A stretch of 64,000 nt of DNA, taken from positions 775,775 through 839,774 of the forward strand of contig NZ_SJPY01000002.1 in NCBI RefSeq assembly GCF_007860185.1, in the 5' to 3' direction. Shown here piece by piece: positions 54,901 to 61,837 of the stretch (position 1 is its first letter; each line of letters starts with the position of its first letter). A program made the translations under genes and the position numbers. Origin of the DNA: Novipirellula aureliae (GTDB lineage: Bacteria > Planctomycetota > Planctomycetia > Pirellulales > Pirellulaceae). Below the pieces are notes generated by a model, which did not search any database, was not told the origin of the DNA, and saw only the letters and a program-made list of their open reading frames with translations.

Positions 54901-57206
54901 TCACATTGATGCGTGCGGCCGAAGAGCAACTGCGATTGCGGACGCGAGCGATCGACGCAGCGAGCACTGGCTTCATCATTGTCGACGCGTTAGCCGAAAA
55001 CCTACCGATCGTTTACGCCAACAAAGGTTTTTATAGTCTGACGGGCTTCCAACCAAACGACATCATCGGCCGCAATTGCCGATTTTTGCAAGGGCCACGT
55101 ACGGACCCCGCTGACGTTCAAAAGATCCGTGATGCAATTGCCGCGCGTCGAGAGTGCCGCGTGACATTGCTGAACTATCGCCGTGATGGCACCGAGTTCT
55201 ACAACGATCTCATCATCACACCCATTACCGATGACGAAGGACGCGTCACGCACTTTATTGGCGCACAGAATGATGTGTCCGCCGTTGTCCAAGCAAAGCG
55301 AATTCTCGAGTGTAGCGAAGCGGAATATCGCAGCACCTTTGAGAACGCAGCGATCGGAATCGCGCATGTCGGGTTGGATGGCGAATGGCTTCGCGTCAAT
55401 GAAAAACTGTGTGAGATCGTTGGATACTCGCGTGAAGAATTGCTCTCCAAGACGTTCCAAGAGATCACGCATCCCGATGACTTGGACATTGACTTGGTCC
55501 AATTTGCTCAAATGAAACGCGGCGAAATCCCCGGCTACTCGATGGAAAAACGCTATCTCCATCGCGATGGCCACGTTGTTTGGATCAATCTGACGACCTC
55601 ACTGCGGTTGGATGTGGATGGGAATCCCGAATGCTGCATCTCATTGATCAACGATATCTCCGCTCGGAAAGAAACGGAGCAGAGACTTTCCGCTTCACGC
55701 GCCATCATTTCCGAAGTGATCCAACGAAGTGACGATCCGTTTGTGAGTTTCAACCAGGAAGGCGTGATCCAGGTTGCCAATCGGGCCGCACACCATTTGA
55801 CCAAGCTATCGGAGAACTTAGTGGGTCGGTCTTATGAAGAATTGTTTGCGAACGAACTAGAATCTCCGCTGCTGTCGGTACTCGACCGCGTGCGTCGCTC
55901 GCAGCGAGGCGAAACAACCGAATACTTCTCCCAAACACGCAATCGCTGGTACGATGCCCGTGTCTTTCCGGTCGAAGGAGGCGCGGCTCTTTACATGACG
56001 GATGTGACCGGACGCAAAGAAACCGAGAATTACCTAGAAACGGCTCGTGCAGCGGCGGAAGAAGCCAGTTTGGCCAAGAGTAAGTTCCTGACCAATATGA
56101 GTCACGAAATTCGGTCGCCAATGTCGGCCATCATCGGATTCAGCGACATCGCGCTTCGAGACGTGCGTGAAGGGAAAGAGGTACAAGCCGAACACCTCGA
56201 AACCGTTATCCGAAACGGCCGATTCTTGCTCGGTATCATCAACGATATCCTGGACTTGTCCAAAGTGGAAGCCGGCAAACTGGAAGTCCGCAAGGCACGC
56301 TTTAGCCTCGTGCCAATGTTGGCCGACATCAGCGAATTGATGCGGCATCGTAGCGATTCAAATGGTATTCCGTTGACGTTTGAGTTTGCAAGCCCCGTCG
56401 TCGAACGAATTCACAGCGATCGTTCACGGGTCGAGCAAATCCTGGTCAATTTGATTGGCAATGCAATCAAGTTCACTCCCAAAGGCAGCGTGAGAGTTGT
56501 GGTGGACATGACTTCGCCCGACCGAGACCATCTACGCTTTCGAATCATCGACACAGGAATCGGAATCTCTCGAGATAATCTGTCCCGACTATTTCAAACG
56601 TTCAGCCAAGTGCACGATGAAAAGATCGTCGGCGTCGAAGGAACGGGATTGGGATTGGTCATCAGCAAACGTCTCGCCAAAATCCTTGGTGGTGACATTA
56701 CGGTCGAGAGCTTTAAAGGGAAAGGAAGTTGCTTCACGTTGCTGTTGCCAGTGGAAAGCTCTGGCAACTTGGTGATGCCAAACGCAGCAGACTTGAAGCC
56801 AGAGTCGACCAGTTCTGGAAAGCTAGAGCAACTCCGTTGTCGTGTTCTCGTTGCTGACGATGCCCGCGATGTGCGAATGGTCACCACTCGAATTCTATCT
56901 CGTGCGGGGGCCGAGGTAGCCGAAGCGGTGAACGGTGCCGATGCGGTAAAAGCTGTTATCAAGGCGGAAAGTGAAGAACGTCCATTCGCATGCATTTTGA
57001 TGGACATGCAAATGCCGGTTTTGGACGGGCGAGCAGCCACGGAACGACTTCGCGACCAGGGTTTCACGATGCCGATCATCGCGTTAACGGCCGGAGCAAC
57101 GTCGGATGAAGTCCAAAAAGCCATTGCGGTCGGCTGCACCGAGTTCATGGCGAAACCTGTCGACTCGGCAAATCTGATCCAACGCGTCGCGGTGCTCACG
57201 AAGTAA
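51978..57206 (+). CDS. CheB/CheR-PAS-LOV-histidine kinase-receiver hybrid sensor
   Basis: 1742-aa cytoplasmic signalling protein with no membrane segments. In order: CheB-type methylesterase with triad Ser28 (GASAGG), His55 (VIQHL) and Asp147 (GTGSDG); CheR-type methyltransferase at about 225-485 (GCATGQEAYS); a NEELQSTNEEL-rich coiled coil at 680-740; PAS modules; a PAS with GRNCRFLQG, the LOV flavin-binding motif, Cys1034; further PAS domains; HisKA with His1376 (MSHEIRSP); HATPase (NLIGNAIKFTPKG, GTGLGLVISK); and a receiver with Asp1676 (LMDMQMP). Blue-light input is therefore possible. The CheB/CheR parts in such hybrids often act as sensors or scaffolds rather than chemoreceptor modifiers. 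It follows the Hpt gene, a likely phosphorelay partner. Confidence 0.92.
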   Translation: MNQPSKNTKTFHRDITKTPRCIIGIGASAGGLTALECLFEQVAENTGAAFVVIQHLSPDYQSHMAELLGRRTNMTTVQMTEGTTLKPNTVYLMPPGKHVELDDDRLKLLERFDDGELNLPIDRFFHSLAKQSDRPIASVILSGTGSDGSHGILDVRQAGGLVLCQDEDSAQFNGMPLNAIKTQSVHIVAPVPEIAEALTAFAEGTSLEEVVARRAPSIERNDLDPIYKRLEGCCGVDFGRYKHGTFSRRLSRRMMLSKTDELDRYVALLDNDPRELSRLADDLMIGVTRFFRDPDGYQRLSGRCLRTLVSSKKEDDELRVWIAGCATGQEAYSIAMLIQEEKQRRGAKFATKIFATDVHPDAIRYAQQGVYPAESITEIPKHLRDQFVTQHPDGFEIIKSVRDSIVFARHDVLQDAPFTNMDLVTCRNLLIYLLEDAQESVLSAFTHALRTRGVLWLGPSETPGNVEEQFATLDKHWRLFQKERESRLPLDLKLRKRPPTNAALSIRPRPSRAPSPALVMSYDRILEEYAPPGILFDHSLQPLQVFGDVSRFTVRQAGRLSGTVEDMLAEPLRLPLMVLLQRMHTSQKVVETESAILQGERVELRVEAFHHSNISETHYLLRINSTSSSTENSLFLPSAVDPQNNAANREISLVPPKLAAMDGNEASEIALLQEQVRMLELELDYTRENLQATIEEVETTNEELQSSNEELTSSNEELQSTNEELHSVNEELHTTHSESSRRLQLLTELTTDLESVMRESDVGMVLVDREMSIRRVTPAAEDILLLRGKGVKGESLTNYAHALEGADLIEIAQRVRDTNQPVEVEATDRRADPVLLRATPYRDRSGVLLTITNLKSVKDTADKIRKLNSIVSDSTDAIIGVELTGRVTSWNRGATKLFGNALDVSKNVELADVLPDSVFDPCDVLVRELSRKGEVAPKEISATILGKKLTLLIRVTPVLDDYERVSAAAITLYDVTLMRAAEEQLRLRTRAIDAASTGFIIVDALAENLPIVYANKGFYSLTGFQPNDIIGRNCRFLQGPRTDPADVQKIRDAIAARRECRVTLLNYRRDGTEFYNDLIITPITDDEGRVTHFIGAQNDVSAVVQAKRILECSEAEYRSTFENAAIGIAHVGLDGEWLRVNEKLCEIVGYSREELLSKTFQEITHPDDLDIDLVQFAQMKRGEIPGYSMEKRYLHRDGHVVWINLTTSLRLDVDGNPECCISLINDISARKETEQRLSASRAIISEVIQRSDDPFVSFNQEGVIQVANRAAHHLTKLSENLVGRSYEELFANELESPLLSVLDRVRRSQRGETTEYFSQTRNRWYDARVFPVEGGAALYMTDVTGRKETENYLETARAAAEEASLAKSKFLTNMSHEIRSPMSAIIGFSDIALRDVREGKEVQAEHLETVIRNGRFLLGIINDILDLSKVEAGKLEVRKARFSLVPMLADISELMRHRSDSNGIPLTFEFASPVVERIHSDRSRVEQILVNLIGNAIKFTPKGSVRVVVDMTSPDRDHLRFRIIDTGIGISRDNLSRLFQTFSQVHDEKIVGVEGTGLGLVISKRLAKILGGDITVESFKGKGSCFTLLLPVESSGNLVMPNAADLKPESTSSGKLEQLRCRVLVADDARDVRMVTTRILSRAGAEVAEAVNGADAVKAVIKAESEERPFACILMDMQMPVLDGRAATERLRDQGFTMPIIALTAGATSDEVQKAIAVGCTEFMAKPVDSANLIQRVAVLTK

Positions 57207-57260
57207 TGCCATGGCGTAGCCGTCCAAACTGCGTTACGTTCCTCGTAAGTAGGGCAAAAT

Positions 57261-57348
57261 CCTACCCCACGGTTTGGCGCAGCCTACCCCACGGTTTGGC
57301 GCAGCCTACCCCACGGTTTGGCGCAGCCTACCCCGCGGTTTGGCGCAG
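57261..57348 (+). repeat. Four tandem copies of a 22-bp unit
   Basis: CCTACCCCACGGTTTGGCGC and onward repeats at 57261, 57283, 57305 and 57327. The copies differ by one or two bases. It lies in the 209-bp gap between the hybrid kinase and the Anbu-like gene. Confidence 0.85.
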
Positions 57349-57415
57349 GATGTGCAGTACACCGTCTTCCTACCGTCTTCTCTAGCAACCACTCAACTCG
57401 TAAATCGAATTTAGT

Positions 57416-58138
57416 ATGACGTTCTGTGTCGGAATCAAAGTCAACGATGGCATTGTCGCGCTCGCCGACACCCGGATCGTTCGCGGTAGCGAGCAGGTCA
57501 ACAAGCGGAAACTTGCGGAGTTCCAGCATGCGGGGCAAGCACTCTTTACGATGACCAGTGGGCTACGATCGGTTCGCGACAAAACGTTGACCTATGTTGA
57601 TGAAGCACTCCGAGGCGAGGATGTCGTTCGCGATCGCTTGTACCAATTCACCAACCTGTTTGGCGACCAATTGCGGCGAGTGAAAGCGGAAGATGGGCCG
57701 GCACTCGCCGCCACCCATCACGCCTTCAACCTGCACGCAATCATCGGTGGTAGATTACCAGCCGACGAGAGCCCGCAACTCTTTTACGTCTATCCCGAAG
57801 GCAATTGGGTCGAAGTCGCAATGGATTCTCCCTACTTCATTATCGGGCGCACCTATTACGGAAAGCCGATTCTCGACCGGTTACTGACGACCGATACGCC
57901 GCTGCCATCAGCCATCACTCTTGCGCTTTTGGCCTTCGATGCAACTCGCACAAGTGTGACGGATGTGGATTATCCGATCGACGTGGCGGTGCTTGTCAAC
58001 GGCGATTCGGCTCCGCGTTTTCATCGCTACACGGAAGTCGATTTGATGGATACGATTTCGCACTGGACCCGAGCTCTTTCTGATTCCGTTCACAACCTGC
58101 CGATGCAATGGGCTTCCCCCCTTCTCCCTACCACCTAA
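57416..58138 (+). CDS. Anbu-type proteasome-like N-terminal nucleophile hydrolase
   Basis: 240-aa protein starting MTFCVGIKVNDGIVALADTR, the pattern of proteasome beta-type subunits with Thr2 as the potential N-terminal nucleophile after Met removal. Length, the KRKL lysine segment and the later YFIIGRTYYGKP match the Anbu/bacterial proteasome-like family. Anbu proteins form ring-like or lock-washer oligomers; their substrates are not established. A transglutaminase-like gene follows 78 bp downstream, and that pairing is typical for Anbu loci. The other usual partners (ATP-grasp and alpha-E proteins) are not present in this window. Confidence 0.88.
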   Translation: MTFCVGIKVNDGIVALADTRIVRGSEQVNKRKLAEFQHAGQALFTMTSGLRSVRDKTLTYVDEALRGEDVVRDRLYQFTNLFGDQLRRVKAEDGPALAATHHAFNLHAIIGGRLPADESPQLFYVYPEGNWVEVAMDSPYFIIGRTYYGKPILDRLLTTDTPLPSAITLALLAFDATRTSVTDVDYPIDVAVLVNGDSAPRFHRYTEVDLMDTISHWTRALSDSVHNLPMQWASPLLPTT

Positions 58139-58216
58139 CAATGAACGTGGCAATGGCTTCCCGCCTGCGATAGATAGACGCAGACGAGAAACCCATGCCG
58201 CATGAAAGGACAGCGA

Positions 58217-59047
58217 ATGACGCAAATACAGATCGGCAGCAAACTCGTCTATGAGGTTCGTCAACCAACGATCTTTCTGCTCAAGATCACGGCGGCGACG
58301 ACGCCGCACCAAGTGGTGAGCAACGAAACGTTGACCTTCGATCCAGCGATCAACGTCGAGAACTGCCAAATCGGCTTCGATGGCAACCGCCTTCAGCGAA
58401 TGGTTGTTCAACCGTGTCAAATGTCGATCACTTATCAGGCGACCGTGGATTTGACATCGGAGATTGAACAACCAAGTAACGTTAGCGAATCCCAGGCCTC
58501 GCAAATGCCGCCTGAAGTTTTGACCTACATGAATCCAAGCCGATATTGTGAAAGCGATGTTTTGGCGAAGTTTGCATTCGAGGAGTTCGGTCAATTGAGT
58601 CCAGGCTTCGGGCGTGTCCAAGCAATTTGCGATTGGGTCAACAGCCACCTCGAATACGTTCCCGGCACCACGACCGCGACGACGACCGCGTCCGATGTTT
58701 TGTTGCAACGGACAGGTGTTTGCCGTGACTACGCACATCTAGCAATCAGTCTGTGCCGAGGAGTCGGCATTCCAACCCGCTATGTATCTGGGTATGCGGT
58801 CAATCTGCAGCCGCCCGACTATCATGGATTCATCGAAGCGTTCTTGGATGGCCATTGGTACTTGTTCGATCCGACACGCTTGGCATCCACTCTCGGTCTC
58901 GTACGCATCGGCGTCGGACGCGATGCGGCCGATGTTGCATTCTGCACGCTAACGGGTAGTGCAGCAATGCTGGAGAAGAATGTATGGGCAAAATCGTCCG
59001 ACGGTGGCCTTCCGTCGGTGCCGGACCCAGCGGTTTCGACGGCGTGA
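58217..59047 (+). CDS. Transglutaminase-like cysteine protease family protein
   Basis: 276-aa cytoplasmic protein. The start at 58217 is set by AAAGGACAGCGA directly upstream; the ATG at 58202 is less likely. The N-terminal 100 residues are beta-rich (the bacterial transglutaminase-like N-terminal region). The catalytic core has Cys169 in GVCRDYAH, His203 in DYHGFIEAF and Asp218 in FDPTR, the full papain-like transglutaminase triad. It is probably an isopeptidase, amidase or protease acting with the Anbu-like protein next to it. That partnership is inferred from the conserved gene pairing. Confidence 0.88.
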   Translation: MTQIQIGSKLVYEVRQPTIFLLKITAATTPHQVVSNETLTFDPAINVENCQIGFDGNRLQRMVVQPCQMSITYQATVDLTSEIEQPSNVSESQASQMPPEVLTYMNPSRYCESDVLAKFAFEEFGQLSPGFGRVQAICDWVNSHLEYVPGTTTATTTASDVLLQRTGVCRDYAHLAISLCRGVGIPTRYVSGYAVNLQPPDYHGFIEAFLDGHWYLFDPTRLASTLGLVRIGVGRDAADVAFCTLTGSAAMLEKNVWAKSSDGGLPSVPDPAVSTA

Positions 59048-59212
59048 AGTACCAACACGGGTTTGTATCAGCCAAGTTTGACCCCGCAGCCACAACCTGT
59101 AATTTTGCACACCGTAGCTGATAACAAGCCAGTGCTTGAGAAGGCTCAAATAGGATATAATTTCAGACGTTTTCCTACGACCGCCAAGCGAATCACCAAG
59201 AGTAAAACGAAG

Positions 59213-60760
59213 ATGAAGACCAACCGGTTGCCACGTTCCCGAATGCTTACCCTGTTCGTCTTTCTGCTGGTCACGGTATCGGCCCGGGCAGAAAAACCGA
59301 ACGTCATCGTCATCATCGCAGACGATCTCGGGTACGGCGATCTTTCCTGCTACGGCGCGAAGTCGCTTACGACGCCCAATATTGATCGGCTTAGCGACGA
59401 AGGCTTGCGATTCACCAGCGGTTACTGCTCAGCATCCACCTGTACGCCAACGCGGTACTCACTATTGACGGGGACCTATGCTTTTCGTGGCGACCGCACC
59501 GGCATTGCACCGCCCAATGCGCCAGCGATCATCAAGCCGGGAACGGAAACCGTCGCGTCACTGCTTCAGCGGGCCGGTTATGCCACGGCAGTGATCGGCA
59601 AATGGCACCTTGGACTCGGTGGAGAAAATGGCCCTGATTGGAATGGCGACCTGAAACCAGGTCCGCTGGAAATCGGATTCGACACTTGCTTTCTGTTGCC
59701 AACGACAAACGATCGCGTACCCCAGGTTTATGTTCATGATCACCGAGTTCCTAATCTCGACCCAGCCGACCCACTGTGGGTGGGCAACAAAAGGCCAAGC
59801 CCGGAACATCCCACCGGCATCTCGCACCGTAGCACACTGAAAATGGATTGGTCACATGGTCACAATTCAACAATCCACAACGGCATCAGTCGGATCGGCT
59901 TTTACACTGGCGGTCATGCCGCACGTTTTCGCGATGAAGATCTTGCCGATAAATGGATTGAAAAGTCCGTCGAGTTTATGGAACAGCATAAGGCCGAGCC
60001 GTTCTTTCTGTTCTTTGCTGCTCACGACATCCACGTGCCTCGCATGCCGCACGAACGGTTTCAAGGAAAGACATCGCTTGGCTTCCGTGGTGACGCAATC
60101 ATCGAACTCGACTGGTGCGTTGGCGAATTGATGAAGACCCTCGATCGACTGAAACTAGCCGAAAACACACTCGTCGTCTTTTGCAGCGATAATGGCCCAG
60201 TGCTAGACGATGGCTACAAGGATGAGGCGATCGAGAAGATCGGCAATCACCGCGCCGCCGGTCCCTACTCGGGTGGCAAATACAGCATCTATGAAGGCGG
60301 AACGCGAACACCGCTGATCACACGCTGGAAAGGTCGCATCCAGCCGGGTGTGAGTGACGAACTGGTTTGCACGATCGATCTCGCGGCCAGTCTTTCCGCT
60401 CTCGCCGAGCAGCCACTTCCCGACGACGCTTGTCTAGACAGCTTCAATGTCCTCGGCGCACTCTTAGGTGAAAGGGATGCCAAAGGCCGCGACCACCTCG
60501 TCCAACAGGACAACGGCAGCAGCGGGACGTATGGTTTCCGTGCCGGGCCATGGAAGTTGCACCGATACGACAAGAAGAAAGCTCGCAATATCGTTGTCGA
60601 GACGGAGCTTACCAACACGAAGGTACCTCGGTTCCAACTGTTCAACCTGAACGATGATCCGGCCGAAACGAAGGACGTGATCCAAGACCACCCCAAGGTT
60701 GCCGATCGCCTCAAACAACAACTTGCCGAAATCATCGAACAGGGACACAGTCGCCCGTGA
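59213..60760 (+). CDS. Secreted S1 family sulfatase
   Basis: 515-aa sulfatase from the ATG at 59213, which opens the signal peptide MLTLFVFLLVTVSARA; upstream in-frame codons are not supported. Motifs: PNVIVIIADDLGYGD (metal ligands), CTPTR with Cys77 as the formylglycine precursor, GKWHLGLGG, AAHDIHVPR and CSDNGPVLDD. This arylsulfatase-like branch is widespread in Planctomycetes and acts on sulfated glycans. It is 14 kb from the nearest GH gene, beyond the signalling block, so it may serve another substrate. The stop codon lies in a tandem 10-mer repeat. Confidence 0.92.
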   Translation: MKTNRLPRSRMLTLFVFLLVTVSARAEKPNVIVIIADDLGYGDLSCYGAKSLTTPNIDRLSDEGLRFTSGYCSASTCTPTRYSLLTGTYAFRGDRTGIAPPNAPAIIKPGTETVASLLQRAGYATAVIGKWHLGLGGENGPDWNGDLKPGPLEIGFDTCFLLPTTNDRVPQVYVHDHRVPNLDPADPLWVGNKRPSPEHPTGISHRSTLKMDWSHGHNSTIHNGISRIGFYTGGHAARFRDEDLADKWIEKSVEFMEQHKAEPFFLFFAAHDIHVPRMPHERFQGKTSLGFRGDAIIELDWCVGELMKTLDRLKLAENTLVVFCSDNGPVLDDGYKDEAIEKIGNHRAAGPYSGGKYSIYEGGTRTPLITRWKGRIQPGVSDELVCTIDLAASLSALAEQPLPDDACLDSFNVLGALLGERDAKGRDHLVQQDNGSSGTYGFRAGPWKLHRYDKKKARNIVVETELTNTKVPRFQLFNLNDDPAETKDVIQDHPKVADRLKQQLAEIIEQGHSRP

Positions 60761-60780
60761 TCGCCCGTGATCGCCCGTGA
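60751..60780 (+). repeat. Three tandem copies of TCGCCCGTGA
   Basis: The 10-mer TCGCCCGTGA occurs at 60751, 60761 and 60771. The first copy contains the sulfatase stop TGA (60758-60760). This looks like slippage at the gene end. Confidence 0.8.
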
Positions 60781-60805
60781 TCGCACAGAGTCCGCAGGAA
60801 TGAAG

Positions 60806-61708
60806 TTACTTCGCCGCTTTCGCTTCCGAGCGAGGATTCAGGAAGGTTTCTGCAGGCACGCTCTCGTCGAATTCCTTGATCCGAATGTCTCGGTAGAGGA
60901 TTTCTGCCGTTTCGGACTGAAACCCAATGATCCCTTCACCGGGCTTAAGGTTAAAAGCCATATTGACGACTTCACCGTTCAGCTTATGAATCGCATACTC
61001 TCCGCCCATCACGATGATTTCGCAGGAATTCCATTGGTCATTGAGGGCGTTAAAGTTGCGAGTTACTTTTGCGTTATATAGCCAACTTCTTCCTACGTAA
61101 GACTTTTGCTTCGTGAACAGGATCCCCCCATCATCGGGATGCAAATACTGGCTGTTTTCCGGATTAAAATACCAGTCATACTCCTGCCCGGGAACCTTGA
61201 TGAGATCTCCTGTACGATTTCGATCGTCCTTGGGTAAGTATTGAATCTGAAATTCTATCCCGGTAGGGTAAACCTTGTCATCGGAGATGTGATAGTAAAC
61301 CCCAGCGTCCCACGGCCACTTGTCAAAATAATTGGCCTTCTTGCGGCCCCATTTGTAGTCGAATTTGAGATGGTACCTGGAGTAACTTTTCTTGGTGTAA
61401 ATCATCCCGATCGTTCCATCGGTTCCCTTATTGAGATCAATTTCATCGGGCCAACTATCATCGAAGACATGAATCATCCCATCATCAATCGCGAAGACCT
61501 TCTGACCTAACGCTTCGTCACCCTCCTTCAGCTTGATATACCAGCCGTCGTAATTCTCACCGTTGAAAATGGTGGTAAACCCAACTTCCGCCGCCTTTTG
61601 TTCCTGGGTCTCAGGGGTAGCGGACGCCTGTTCTGCCTGTGCGGATAACGTCCCTATCAGGAGCCCCACGAATATGCTGCCTTGAAATATTCTCGAAAAT
61701 TGCGTCAT
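60806..61708 (-). CDS. DUF1080 (3-keto-disaccharide hydrolase-like) secreted protein
   Basis: 300-aa protein starting at ATG 61708 with signal peptide FQGSIFVGLLIGTLSAQA; an ATG at 61786 would add 26 poorly supported residues. The mature part is a concanavalin-like beta-sandwich of the DUF1080 type: FTTIFNGENYDGWY, YHLKFDYKWG, WDAGVYYHI, FQIQYLP and GIIGFQSETAEILYRDIRI. Several members hydrolyse 3-keto-glycosides and many Planctomycetes encode dozens. It is 130 bp downstream of the haem protein gene and possibly co-transcribed. Substrate not known. Confidence 0.88.
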   Translation of the reverse strand: MTQFSRIFQGSIFVGLLIGTLSAQAEQASATPETQEQKAAEVGFTTIFNGENYDGWYIKLKEGDEALGQKVFAIDDGMIHVFDDSWPDEIDLNKGTDGTIGMIYTKKSYSRYHLKFDYKWGRKKANYFDKWPWDAGVYYHISDDKVYPTGIEFQIQYLPKDDRNRTGDLIKVPGQEYDWYFNPENSQYLHPDDGGILFTKQKSYVGRSWLYNAKVTRNFNALNDQWNSCEIIVMGGEYAIHKLNGEVVNMAFNLKPGEGIIGFQSETAEILYRDIRIKEFDESVPAETFLNPRSEAKAAK

Positions 61709-61837
61709 GCGTTCCAATGTCTCGTTACGAAGAGTGATTAAATTGATTGCGAACTCAATCCCGGTGAAGGGATCCAGTGTCGCCACGATCGTCCAGGCCG
61801 GTGGCCTAGACGATTCCCATGTCTGCTCGGTTGCCGA

